DNA of 21,707 nucleotides from an uncultured Schaedlerella sp. (GCA_934435195.1 CAKSAJ010000037.1:1-21707); one strand, 5' to 3'. Positions 7,531 to 15,702 are shown, counted from the first letter of the stretch. A program made the numbers and translations. Notes: a model not told the origin generated them from the sequence alone.

Positions 7531-8934
7531 ATGAAAAGTACACTTAATTTAAAGTTTATTATTTTATATATTATTTTTGGATTTTTGAGCTTTTTTACTG
7601 CCGCCACTCTTGGAAATCAGCTTTTAATAGAGACTCTTAAAGTCAACACCGCACAAAACATGTACAAAGAGGCCAATATCCTTACAACCAATTACCTGCC
7701 TTCTTATTTTTCCGGCGAAACTACCGCCTGGTCTGTGCATACTCAGTTAAGCGCAATGAAAATCTACATGAATTCTTCTCTCTGGTTTGTATCAGAAGAC
7801 GGAACAATCATTACTGCCAGCAATTGGAATAACACAAGTGCACCTTCTTCTATTGCTGACTTCGACCCGGCTGAAACCGCCGGAAATCAATATTTAACAG
7901 GTGATTATCATGGATATTTCAAAGAAGATATGATTACAGTCATCGCTCCTGTTATACAAGGATTTGATACCAAAGGATATCTTTTGATCCACACCCCTGT
8001 ATCTTATATTGACAACATTTGTGGTCAGCTGATGAAACCTTTCTATATTACTATTTGCGTAATTTATATTATGGCATTTATTTTTCTGATTGGTTTTCAG
8101 TATTTTATACTTCTTCCTCTCCGACAGATTACAGATGCTGCAAAACAATATGCGCTTGGAAATCTTGAGTACGAAACTCCTGTACATACACAGGATGAGA
8201 TGGGATATCTGTCGGCATCACTCAATTATATGGCTGCCCAGTTAAAGGATATGGAAGACTACCAAAAGAAAATCGTTGCAAATGTTTCTCATGATTTCCG
8301 TTCTCCTCTTACTTCTATGAAAGGGTATGTTCAGGCCATGTCTGACGGAACAATCCCGCCGGAATTATATGAGAAGTATCTCGGAATTATTTTATTTGAA
8401 ACAGAACGTTTGACCGATTTAACTAACGATCTGCTCACCTTAAACGAATTTGACACAAAAGAACTTTTGCTTGATAAAACTGATTTTGACCTGCAAGAAA
8501 TGATTAAGCATACCGCGGCGTCCTTTGAAGGTGTCTGCACGCCAAAACATGTTTCAATTAAATTAGTACTGGTAGACGAAACAGTTCTGGTCCATGCCGA
8601 CCGACGGAAAATCCAGCAGGTACTATATAATTTAATCGATAACGCTATCAAATTCAGCGACAATGACTCTACTGTCACCGTCGAAGTCACGCTGAAAAAC
8701 GACAAGATTTTTACTTCTGTCAAAGATACCGGTATCGGTATTCCTAAAAATGACCAGGGAAAAATCTGGGAACGTTTTTATAAATCAGACCTCTCTCGAG
8801 GAAAAGACAAAAAAGGAACCGGCCTTGGGCTGTCTATTGTAAAAGAAATCATACAAGCTCACGATGAACATATTAATGTTATCAGCACAGAAGGCGTCGG
8901 AACAGAATTCATTTTTTCGCTTACTCGAAGCTGA
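7531..8934 (+). CDS. HAMP-domain sensor histidine kinase
   Basis: A 467-residue membrane kinase partnered with the preceding OmpR-type regulator. It has a first membrane helix (about 7-30), an extracellular sensing domain (about 31-168) and a second helix (about 170-195). A HAMP linker (about 195-247) follows. The HisKA domain has phosphoacceptor H254 in NVSHDFRSPL, and the HATPase domain carries the N box LIDNAIKFS, G1 DTGIGIPKND and G2 KGTGLGLSIV. All catalytic motifs are intact. The ribosome binding site (AAGGAAG) is about 12 bases from the ATG, rather far, and an intercistronic hairpin precedes it, so translation may be modest. The ligand is unknown. Confidence 0.93.
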   Translation: MKSTLNLKFIILYIIFGFLSFFTAATLGNQLLIETLKVNTAQNMYKEANILTTNYLPSYFSGETTAWSVHTQLSAMKIYMNSSLWFVSEDGTIITASNWNNTSAPSSIADFDPAETAGNQYLTGDYHGYFKEDMITVIAPVIQGFDTKGYLLIHTPVSYIDNICGQLMKPFYITICVIYIMAFIFLIGFQYFILLPLRQITDAAKQYALGNLEYETPVHTQDEMGYLSASLNYMAAQLKDMEDYQKKIVANVSHDFRSPLTSMKGYVQAMSDGTIPPELYEKYLGIILFETERLTDLTNDLLTLNEFDTKELLLDKTDFDLQEMIKHTAASFEGVCTPKHVSIKLVLVDETVLVHADRRKIQQVLYNLIDNAIKFSDNDSTVTVEVTLKNDKIFTSVKDTGIGIPKNDQGKIWERFYKSDLSRGKDKKGTGLGLSIVKEIIQAHDEHINVISTEGVGTEFIFSLTRS

Positions 8935-8939
8935 GGCAA

Positions 8940-9016
8940 GGGAGAGCCAACGGGGACGGGGTTAGTGGCTTTTTGCTACGCAAAAAGCCACTAACCCCGT
9001 CCCCGTTGGCTCTCCC
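8940..9016. repeat. Perfect 37-bp GC-rich inverted repeat, copy 1
   Basis: Arms 8940-8976 and 8980-9016 are exact reverse complements around a 3-base loop (TAC). The inner stem contains GGGACGGGGTTAGTGGC and is shared with the hairpin at 11484-11563; the outer stem (GAGAGCCAACG) is private. A second copy of the outer right arm (TTGGCTCTCCC) follows at 9024-9034, which could form an alternative, slightly longer pairing. The element fills the gap between the convergent kinase and solute-binding genes. It has no external U-tract. It resembles a dispersed REP-type element that could also block read-through. Confidence 0.85.
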
Positions 9017-9043
9017 GCCCCTCTTGGCTCTCCCTCCTCGGTT

Positions 9044-10207
9044 CTATTTATACAACATATTCTGAATTGATTCATCTTCCAGATTATCTTTTGTAACCCA
9101 GATATATCCTGTATCTACAACTGCTTCATTTCCACTCTGCAATACGGTTCTCGCTGCTGCAACAACGGAAGCATATCCCATACCAAATGGATTCTGCACT
9201 ACAAGTCCTGCGATTTCTCCATTCTTTATTGCAGCGGTTTGTTCCTCACTGATATCAAATCCTACAAGAGCCACTTTACCTGCAAGCTCTGTTTTTTGCA
9301 ATGCTTCCAGAGCAAAAATTGTTGAGGATTCATTTGTTCCAAACACACCTTTTAAATCAGGATATTTTTCCAAATAATACTGCATTACCTCATCATCTGT
9401 CATCTTCTCTACTGCTGCTTTTTGAAGGTCTTCTGATATATTTGGATCCTTTTCTACTGCAATCTTCTTTTTCAAATCATCCAACTTATCACAATATATC
9501 GTTTCTACGATTGATACAGACGGATAATTATTTTTTATCTCCTCTTCAAAACTTTTTGCTCTTTCTTTTGCTGTCTCAGAATTGGAATCGTGTACAACAA
9601 GGATAACCTGTCCTTCATCTCCTATTTCGTTGGCCAATTTATATGCTCCTGTGCGAGCTGCATCTTCATTGTCCGTCTTTACGATACACTGGATTCCTTT
9701 ATACTCATTTCCTGAGTCCAGTGAAATGATTGGAATTCCATTTGCTGTTGCCAAGTCAAACTGTACACTGCATGCGGCACTGTCAATACTTGCTATTCCA
9801 ACCGCATCCGGATAGCGCGACAGCTCTTCATCCAGAATATTCACCTGCTCATCAATGTCCTCTGACTTTGCCGGTGCATTATATGTAACTTTAATCTTAT
9901 CGCTGCCTTTATAGCCAAGCTCTTTATTCAAATCGTCTGCGGCCTGCATAACACCTTTTTTAACATTCGTCCAATAAGATGAAGAATCATCTTTTCCAAT
10001 AATTGAAATATATGTACCCGGCTCAAGATTCAAACCTTCCACATTATTATATGCTGCCGGCGATATCGCATTGAGATTCCCCTGATACGCTGGTTCTTCT
10101 GTTTCTTTTCCCGTAAATGTTGTTGTTTCCTGCTGTTTTCCACATGCACATATCATAAATGTCGTTGCCATCACAACTGCTGTAATGGTCATCCATCTTT
10201 TCTTCAT
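9044..10207 (-). CDS. Sugar-type ABC transporter solute-binding lipoprotein (orphan)
   Basis: A 387-residue type I periplasmic-binding-protein-fold protein of the ribose/galactose-binding family. The signal peptide ends in a lipobox with Cys22 (ICAC-GK), giving a membrane-anchored lipoprotein. The first lobe begins near residue 67 (YISIIGKDDSSSYW). SIDSAACSVQFD and PIISLDSGN are typical ligand-site loops, and the hinge returns at VFGTNESSTIFALEAL and VALVGFDIS. An acidic insertion of about 30 residues lies near 255-285. A GGGGAG ribosome binding site precedes the ATG. No permease or ATPase gene is adjacent, so it may feed a transporter encoded elsewhere or present ligand to the neighbouring histidine kinase; the latter is inference from position only. 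The ligand cannot be named. Confidence 0.85.
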   Translation of the reverse strand: MKKRWMTITAVVMATTFMICACGKQQETTTFTGKETEEPAYQGNLNAISPAAYNNVEGLNLEPGTYISIIGKDDSSSYWTNVKKGVMQAADDLNKELGYKGSDKIKVTYNAPAKSEDIDEQVNILDEELSRYPDAVGIASIDSAACSVQFDLATANGIPIISLDSGNEYKGIQCIVKTDNEDAARTGAYKLANEIGDEGQVILVVHDSNSETAKERAKSFEEEIKNNYPSVSIVETIYCDKLDDLKKKIAVEKDPNISEDLQKAAVEKMTDDEVMQYYLEKYPDLKGVFGTNESSTIFALEALQKTELAGKVALVGFDISEEQTAAIKNGEIAGLVVQNPFGMGYASVVAAARTVLQSGNEAVVDTGYIWVTKDNLEDESIQNMLYK

Positions 10208-10347
10208 TCATTATCTCCCCTTTTTATAATAAATCATTATATATGCTTTTACTGTACCTTACTTATTGTACACGATTATTGTGAAAATAAAAGGAATTTT
10301 TTCTTAAATCTTTCTTTTTTGCAATTTATACTGTAATAATTTTCTGC

Positions 10348-10376
10348 TTGTATATTCCACACATTTGTATTAGAAT
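10348..10376 (+). promoter_or_regulatory. Promoter of the ferredoxin gene
   Basis: TTGTAT (10348-10353), 17 bases, TAGAAT (10371-10376), about 50 bases upstream of the ferredoxin ATG. Spacing is ideal and the boxes match the consensus well. The rest of the 10208-10426 gap is AT-rich and must also hold the divergent promoter of the solute-binding gene, which I cannot place confidently. Confidence 0.55.
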
Positions 10377-10426
10377 AGAGGATAACAACAGAAAAATGTT
10401 GTAATTTTTCGAAGGAGGTACATACT

Positions 10427-10597
10427 ATGGCACGCGTAATTAGTGATGAATGTGTAAGCTGTGGTACTTGCGAAGGCGAATGTCCAGTAGGCGCTATTTC
10501 TGAAGGAGATGGCAAATACGTTGTAGATGCAGACGCTTGTGTTGATTGTGGAGCTTGTGAAGCTGCATGTCCTACAGGAGCTATTTCTGAAGCTTAA
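10427..10597 (+). CDS. 2[4Fe-4S] ferredoxin
   Basis: A 56-residue clostridial-type ferredoxin, a soluble low-potential electron carrier. Two CxxCxxCxxxCP motifs are present: C9-C12-C15-C19-P and C38-C41-C44-C48-P, each followed by a GAISE turn, reflecting the internal duplication of the family. The size and acidic composition are exactly those of the classic clostridial protein. A perfect GGAGGT ribosome binding site lies 7 bases before the ATG. It stands alone, with its own promoter upstream and a strong terminator downstream, as expected for a highly expressed single gene. Codon use (GGT, GAA, GCT-rich) fits high expression. Confidence 0.96.
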   Translation: MARVISDECVSCGTCEGECPVGAISEGDGKYVVDADACVDCGACEAACPTGAISEA

Positions 10598-10628
10598 GAA
10601 TCATATTATAAAGCAAAGTGATCACAAA

Positions 10629-10679
10629 AAAGAAAGCTTTACTCATCTGATATCAGATGGCGTAAGGCTTTCTTTTTTT
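10629..10679 (+). terminator. Intrinsic terminator of the ferredoxin gene
   Basis: A long stem: AAAGAAAGC, TTAC and CATCTGAT on the left pair with ATCAGATG, GTAA and GCTTTCTTT on the right, with small internal mismatches. It is followed by TTTTTTT. It starts about 32 bases after the ferredoxin stop. Rich in paired A and T at the base, it may also work on the minus strand. Confidence 0.85.
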
Positions 10680-10766
10680 ATTGTTTTACCTGTTTTTCTC
10701 TATCAATATTCCTTTATACCCTCGGTTTTTGTCTTATCTGTGCAAAATTTGACGAACGATTTTCCC

Positions 10767-10794
10767 TCGCAACAAGTATACTCTATGCTATACT
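10767..10794 (+). promoter_or_regulatory. Candidate promoter of the MerR-type gene
   Basis: TCGCAA (10767-10772), 16 bases, TATACT (10789-10794). An overlapping TATACT at 10779 and a TTGACG at 10749 have poor mutual spacing (22 bases). A leader of about 75 bases would follow before the start codon. Confidence 0.35.
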
Positions 10795-10874
10795 GATTTA
10801 AGGAACATGATTCATATTTATATCATTTCTATTAGACTTGTTATCCGAATATCTTAAGGAGGTATCTATATTTT

Positions 10875-11474
10875 ATGGGTGAAGTCAGATTTATGATTTC
10901 TGAGGCTGCTAAACAAGTTCATGTTGAAGCTCATGTACTTCGTTACTGGGAAGATGAATTGGATTTAAAAATTGGCCGTACAGAAATGGGACACCGATAC
11001 TATACCGAAGATGATATACAACTATTTCGATGTATTCAAAGACTAAAAGATGAAGGCGTTATGCTAAAAGATTTGAAACCTATGATTCATGAACTAACAA
11101 TTGCGAAAGAAAAATTAACTGAACCAAAAGAGGCCGCTAAACTTCCGGCAAATGTAACATCCGCTGATATCACTAAAAAAGAGGTGGATTCTGCCGATGT
11201 AATTCCTATCACTCAGTTGGAACAGGTTCGTAATCTCATTGGGGATGTGTTAACAGAAGTTGTAACCGAAAATAATAAAACGCTGGAAACAAACATTAGC
11301 AAGAAAGTAACTCAGGATGTTCTGCGAGAAGTAGATTTTCTTTTTCAGGCAAATGAACGTCAGGAAGAAGAACACTATCGTAAACTTGACACCCTGATCC
11401 GCCAACAGCAGACACTTCGAAAAGAGGCCGTGAAAGATACGCCCCTCACCCGCCTTCGAAAAATTCTTACATAG
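10875..11474 (+). CDS. MerR-family transcriptional regulator
   Basis: A 199-residue protein with an N-terminal MerR winged helix-turn-helix (about 5-72): MISEAAKQVHVEAHVLRYWE, the wing GHRYYTEDDIQLF, then RLKDEGVMLKDLK. The middle (about 85-125) is a low-complexity linker. The C-terminal part (about 128-199) is predicted helical, charged and coiled-coil-like. The usual effector-binding domain and the metal-binding cysteines of MerR/CueR are missing. The layout recalls RacA-like or other structural MerR proteins. AAGGAGGT lies 11 bases before the ATG, a long spacing. It faces dnaB across a long hairpin. Its target is unknown. Confidence 0.8.
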   Translation: MGEVRFMISEAAKQVHVEAHVLRYWEDELDLKIGRTEMGHRYYTEDDIQLFRCIQRLKDEGVMLKDLKPMIHELTIAKEKLTEPKEAAKLPANVTSADITKKEVDSADVIPITQLEQVRNLIGDVLTEVVTENNKTLETNISKKVTQDVLREVDFLFQANERQEEEHYRKLDTLIRQQQTLRKEAVKDTPLTRLRKILT

Positions 11475-11483
11475 GAGAGAAGC

Positions 11484-11563
11484 GGGGGAACCGGAAGGGA
11501 CGGGGTTTAGTGGCTTTTTGCGTTGCAAAAAAGCCACTAAACCCCGTCCCTTTCCGGTTCTCC
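11484..11563. repeat. Long GC-rich inverted repeat, copy 2
   Basis: Arms about 11484-11521 and 11525-11563 pair around a GTT loop, with one bulged T/A and one bulged A. The inner stem (GGGACGGGGTTTAGTGGC) is that of copy 1 at 8940-9016 with one extra T, and the other arm carries the matching extra A. The outer stem (GGAACCGGAA) is unrelated to copy 1 yet still pairs. A further copy of the outer right arm (GGTTCCCC) follows at 11568-11575. It sits between the convergent MerR and dnaB genes. Confidence 0.85.
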
Positions 11564-11591
11564 ATCTGGTTCCCCTTTCCAGTTTCCCCAA

Positions 11592-12938
11592 CTATTGATC
11601 CTGCTGTCGCAGTTCGTTTCCAAATCTTGTATACTGAGGCATCCATGCCAGTCGCACTGTACCAATCGGGCCGTTACGCTGTTTTGCAATAATAATCTCA
11701 GCAATGTTTTTGTCTTCCGTATCCGGAATATAATAATCTTCTCGATAAATAAACATACATACGTCGGCATCCTGCTCGATGGCTCCGGATTCACGCAAGT
11801 CGGACAACATAGGACGCTTATCTGTTCTGGATTCTACTGCACGGCTCAACTGCGAAAGTGCAATAACCGGAACATTTAACTCTCTTGCCAGCCCTTTAAG
11901 CGAACGTGAAATCTCTGAAATTTCCTGCTGACGGCTCTCATTACTTCTTCCGCCGCTTCCACTCATCAACTGTAAGTAGTCAATAATGATAAGATCCAGT
12001 CCCATCTCCATCTTATACTTACGACATTTTGAACGCATCTCTGCAATTGAAATGCCGGATGTATCATCGATGATCATTTTCGATTTTCCAATTCGTCCTG
12101 CTCCTTCTATCAGCTTCTCCCAATCTGTATCTTTTAAATTACCGGTTCGAAGCACCTGGGCATCTACATGAGATTCCAATGAGAACAATCGGTTAACCAG
12201 CTGTTCCTTCGACATCTCAAGACTGAATATTGCAACTGCCAGATTCTCACGAAATGCAACATGCTGTGCGATATTTAACACAAATGCTGTTTTTCCCATA
12301 GAAGGACGGGCAGCGATCAAAACTAAGTCCGAACGCTGCAATCCAGATAATTTATAATCTAAGTCTATAAAGCCGGTTGGAATACCGGTTACTGTCCCCT
12401 TCGTCTTAGATGCTTTTTCAATTACATCCAACGCATTCAACACAACCTGCTTAATAGGAACATATTCTTGTACATTTCCCCGTTCAACTAACTCAAAAAC
12501 CTTTTTTTCTGTCGTTTCCAGAATCTCCTCAAGCGGACGATTTTCCATATAACAGGTATTGGCGATTTCTTCATTAATCTTGATCAGTTTTCTTAATGTC
12601 GATTTCTCCTGAACAATCTGCGCATAATACTTTACATTTGCAGAAGTGTCAACATTCATCAACAAATCACGGACATACTCCATACTGACAATTTCCGGCG
12701 GAGCATTTTTTTCTTTTAAATGCTCCTGCAATGTAATCAGATCAACCGGTTTACCCGAATGAAACATCTCCACCATCGCATCAAACAAAATTCCATAAGC
12801 AGTCTGATAAAAATCTTCACCATGCAAAATCTCTGATGTCTCCATAATTGCATCTTTATTCATCAGCATGGCTCCTATGACAGCCTGCTCTGCCTCTGTA
12901 CTATGCGGCATAATTCTTTTAATTACTGCTTCTTCCAT
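11592..12938 (-). CDS. dnaB: Replicative DNA helicase DnaB
   Basis: A 448-residue hexameric 5'-3' helicase of the replication fork (called dnaC in Bacillus). The N-terminal primase-interaction domain spans about 10-110 (HSTEAEQAVIGAML). The RecA-like ATPase domain has Walker A ARPSMGKT (210-217), Walker B LIIIDYLQLM, and the DnaB H4-type motif SDLRESGAIEQDAD. The C-terminal strand ends in GTVRLAW and a short tail. There is no intein. AAGGGGA precedes the ATG. It is the last gene of the gdpP-rplI-dnaB cluster, 21 bases after rplI; transcription probably ends in or near the long hairpin. Confidence 0.96.
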   Translation of the reverse strand: MEEAVIKRIMPHSTEAEQAVIGAMLMNKDAIMETSEILHGEDFYQTAYGILFDAMVEMFHSGKPVDLITLQEHLKEKNAPPEIVSMEYVRDLLMNVDTSANVKYYAQIVQEKSTLRKLIKINEEIANTCYMENRPLEEILETTEKKVFELVERGNVQEYVPIKQVVLNALDVIEKASKTKGTVTGIPTGFIDLDYKLSGLQRSDLVLIAARPSMGKTAFVLNIAQHVAFRENLAVAIFSLEMSKEQLVNRLFSLESHVDAQVLRTGNLKDTDWEKLIEGAGRIGKSKMIIDDTSGISIAEMRSKCRKYKMEMGLDLIIIDYLQLMSGSGGRSNESRQQEISEISRSLKGLARELNVPVIALSQLSRAVESRTDKRPMLSDLRESGAIEQDADVCMFIYREDYYIPDTEDKNIAEIIIAKQRNGPIGTVRLAWMPQYTRFGNELRQQDQ

Positions 12939-12959
12939 ACATTCCCCTTAAGAACGCCT

Positions 12960-13409
12960 TTATTTTTCTTCTTTTACTTCTACTGTCACTTCAGCTGTTA
13001 CCTCAGGATGAAGCTTTACAGGCACTTTATGTGTACCAAGTGTTTTTAATGCATCCTTCAGCTGTACTTTCTTCTTATCGATCTCCAGTCCTAACTGCTT
13101 CTTTACCTCTGCTGCAATCTCTTTATTTGAGACAGAACCGAATACTTTTCCACCTTCTCCAACTTTAATTGCAACTTCAACTTTGCCGGCTTCCAACTGT
13201 TTTGCAAGCTCTTTTGCAGCTTCAAGATGCTCTTTTGCAACCTTTGCTTCATTATTCTTCTGAAGCTTAAGATCATTCATATTTTTTCCATTAGCCTCAA
13301 GACCAAGCTTCTTTGGCAAAATAAAATTTCTTGCATATCCATCGTTTACATTTACGATTTCACCTTTTTTTCCAAGGGATTTTACATCCTGTAATAAAAT
13401 AACTTTCAT
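12960..13409 (-). CDS. rplI: 50S ribosomal protein L9
   Basis: A 149-residue ribosomal protein of standard length. The N-terminal rRNA-binding domain (1-47) carries the family signature GKKGEIVNVNDGYARNFILP. A long Lys/Glu-rich connecting helix (about 48-75) leads to the C-terminal domain (about 80-149, IKVGEGGKVFGSVSNKEIA). The start lies 1 base after the gdpP stop. Its AGGAG site is inside the end of gdpP, implying translational coupling. Confidence 0.97.
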   Translation of the reverse strand: MKVILLQDVKSLGKKGEIVNVNDGYARNFILPKKLGLEANGKNMNDLKLQKNNEAKVAKEHLEAAKELAKQLEAGKVEVAIKVGEGGKVFGSVSNKEIAAEVKKQLGLEIDKKKVQLKDALKTLGTHKVPVKLHPEVTAEVTVEVKEEK

Positions 13410-13410
13410 G

Positions 13411-15456
13411 TTAAATATCTCCTTCTTCTATCATTTTATCAATCGTCTGTTTTAACGCCTTGATTGCTTCTTCCATGTCGGTATGATCAAACTGAGCACC
13501 GGCAGCATTGATATGCCCGCCTCCGCCAAGCTTTTCTGCAACAACCTGAACATTTACCTCATCAATAGAACGGGCACTCATATAAATCTTGCCCTCATAA
13601 ATAGTCAAAACAAAAGACGCCTTGATTCCGCTAATATCCAACAGCTCATTTGCAGCCTGTGCAGCCAGAACAGTTGGGCTTTCAACATCACTCGGACACT
13701 CTGCGATTGCAAACTCCTTGCGATATACCTCTGCCATACGGACAGCTTCTGCCTTCGCTCTATATGAATCCATGTCATCTCGGAACATCTTACGGACTCT
13801 TGTAATATCCGCACCACATCTTCTCAAAAATGCAGCGGCTTCAAATGTTCTGACACCCGTTCTGTTCATAAAGTTTCTCGTGTCAATCATGATTCCTGCA
13901 TACAGACAATCTGCCTCAACACTTGGAATCTTGATATCATCGACAATATACTGCAGCACTTCTGCTACCATCTCGCAGGCAGACGACGCATACGACTCTA
14001 CATAAGACAAAACTGCATTCTCAATTATATTACTGCTCTGTCTATGATGATCCAACACAGCAATTGTCTTCGATTTCTTAAGCAGCTCCGGGCACTCTGT
14101 CATCTGAGGTTTGTTTGTATCAACCACAACGATCATCGTATTATCATTGATATAATCCAGCGCTCTCTCTGATGTCAGGAAAATATCATCCTCATATGCA
14201 GTACTGTCCACAATCTCATCATATAATGGACGAACAGAACTTGGCACACTGTTCATAACAATATGCGCTTTCTTCTTCAATTCCTTTGCAGCTCGATAAA
14301 TTCCCATGCAGGCTCCAAGACAGTCCGCATCCGCAATCTTATGTCCCATAACAATAACCTGGTCTTTGGCAACAATAAATTCACGCAACGCTTCTGCTTT
14401 GACACGTGCTTTCACACGTGTATTTTTTGAAGTCATCTCTTTCTTACCGCCAAAATATGTGATGCCATTGCAATCTTTAATTACTGCCTGGTCTCCCCCT
14501 CTTGCAAGTGCAAGATCGATTGCTATACGGGCATAGTTATAACTCTGAGCATATGTTGCTGTATTTAATCCTAATCCAATACTTAATGTCGCTGAACGGG
14601 CATTACCAATATTGACCTGTTTTACCTCTTCCAACAACGAAAATTTATCTGCTTCGAATTTCTTATAGCTTTCTTTTCGGATTACAATGAAATACTTGTC
14701 CTTCTCCAGTTTCTTGACAATTCCATCTACATCTCCGATATACTTGTTAATCTTTCGATCAATCAATGCGATTAATAAAGACTGTCGCACTTCCTCAACA
14801 CTTTCCATGACTTCGTCAAAGTTATCAATATAAATGAGTCCCGCGATCATACGCTGGTCTTCATTCTCTTTGATATACTCATTCAATTCTGTAACATCTG
14901 TCATGTAAACCGCAATAAAATACTCCTGTTCTTTCGGGATCTGGAGCACTTCTTCTTTCTCACTGAATCCTTCCATCGACACCTTTCTAAGTGTCACCTG
15001 ATAATCGCGTTCCTTGTACTGTACTTGTAATTCCACCTGTTCCATATTCTGCTTTGGAAATACACCGCGATTCAGCTCCGGAATCAGTTTGTTCATATAC
15101 TTTTCCCACTTCTGATCTACAAACAGTTCTTCAAAACTATCATTCTTCCACAATATCCTTCCATCTGCCATCAATATTGCATACGGAATTGCAAGTTCCT
15201 TCAAAAGTGTATTTTGGATTCCCTTGTACTGTGTGGAAAATTGGATCATGTCCGCAAGAATTAATGAGCGATTGTAGAAATACAGCACGCCTACAATTAC
15301 CATATAAATGATGACAAAGACCGACATCATTAAGCCGGCTTTCCGGTCTACCATATACATCCATATATTCATAGCGACCAGAAGAATTGTCATAATGACC
15401 GGCCACTGCATATACATACGCAGCTGCCCTTTTAAACGCACATTTCTATTATCCAT
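13411..15456 (-). CDS. gdpP: Cyclic-di-AMP phosphodiesterase GdpP
   Basis: A 681-residue membrane-bound DHH/DHHA1 phosphodiesterase that degrades c-di-AMP, setting potassium and osmolyte balance and cell-wall stress responses. It has two membrane helices (about 17-34 and 42-60), a PAS-like domain (about 85-150) and a degenerate GGDEF domain (about 170-300, which keeps SIGLG but not GGDEF). The DHH domain has DAD near 376-378, VVVDTNKP, and DHH at 469-471. The DHHA1 domain has GGGGH near 644-648. All metal ligands of the DHH family appear present. The start is preceded by AAAGGGAAA. It heads the gdpP-rplI-dnaB cluster, the conserved order in Bacillota. Confidence 0.95.
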   Translation of the reverse strand: MDNRNVRLKGQLRMYMQWPVIMTILLVAMNIWMYMVDRKAGLMMSVFVIIYMVIVGVLYFYNRSLILADMIQFSTQYKGIQNTLLKELAIPYAILMADGRILWKNDSFEELFVDQKWEKYMNKLIPELNRGVFPKQNMEQVELQVQYKERDYQVTLRKVSMEGFSEKEEVLQIPKEQEYFIAVYMTDVTELNEYIKENEDQRMIAGLIYIDNFDEVMESVEEVRQSLLIALIDRKINKYIGDVDGIVKKLEKDKYFIVIRKESYKKFEADKFSLLEEVKQVNIGNARSATLSIGLGLNTATYAQSYNYARIAIDLALARGGDQAVIKDCNGITYFGGKKEMTSKNTRVKARVKAEALREFIVAKDQVIVMGHKIADADCLGACMGIYRAAKELKKKAHIVMNSVPSSVRPLYDEIVDSTAYEDDIFLTSERALDYINDNTMIVVVDTNKPQMTECPELLKKSKTIAVLDHHRQSSNIIENAVLSYVESYASSACEMVAEVLQYIVDDIKIPSVEADCLYAGIMIDTRNFMNRTGVRTFEAAAFLRRCGADITRVRKMFRDDMDSYRAKAEAVRMAEVYRKEFAIAECPSDVESPTVLAAQAANELLDISGIKASFVLTIYEGKIYMSARSIDEVNVQVVAEKLGGGGHINAAGAQFDHTDMEEAIKALKQTIDKMIEEGDI

Positions 15457-15660
15457 GAAACTTTCCCTTTCAGGCTATACTCGTCTCTCCCCTTGAGTAT
15501 GCACGTAAATATGTAATTATTCTGTATCCGTTCACGAATGAACAATCTTATTACCCCATTATTGAGTTCTAGTATATCACTTTTTACACATTTAATCCAC
15601 TGGGATTTTTTCGCATCGGACTTCTCATAAAATCCCCTGAACCTTTTGTCATATGCACGA
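15457..15660 (-). promoter_or_regulatory. gdpP upstream region with leader hairpins
   Basis: No gene is seen here. On the minus strand a TATACT box lies at 15576-15571 with a weak -35 (TGGATT) 17 bases upstream. The resulting leader of about 110 bases could form two small hairpins: GTTCA-TTCG-TGAAC (15543-15530) and ATACTC/GAGTAT (15500-15477). A further inverted repeat GGGATTTT/AAAATCCC spans 15602-15636. The leader does not show a pattern I recognise as a ydaO c-di-AMP riboswitch, and it is too short for one. Regulation by these hairpins is conjecture. Confidence 0.35.
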
Positions 15661-15702
15661 CAAAAAAAGAGCTGCCACACAAATGTATGACAACTCTATC
15701 AT
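15661..15702 (-). terminator. Intrinsic terminator downstream of the integrase
   Basis: On the minus strand AGAGTTGTCA pairs with TGGCAGCTCT (8 of 10 Watson-Crick, the rest wobble or mismatch), followed by TTTTTTT. It stops minus-strand transcripts coming from the integrase side before they reach gdpP. Confidence 0.65.

Noticed and set aside
8940..9016. Classic intrinsic terminator
   Set aside because: The perfect hairpin lacks an external U-tract on both strands; its T-run is inside the stem. It may still impede transcription.
10749..10784. TTGACG with TATACT as the MerR gene promoter
   Set aside because: The boxes are 22 bases apart, outside the working range; the TCGCAA/TATACT pair fits better.
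11592..12938. Possible intein in dnaB
   Set aside because: The 448-residue length and unbroken motif order leave no room for one.
15457..15660. ydaO-type c-di-AMP riboswitch ahead of gdpP
   Set aside because: The leader is too short and shows none of the conserved riboswitch core that I could recognise.
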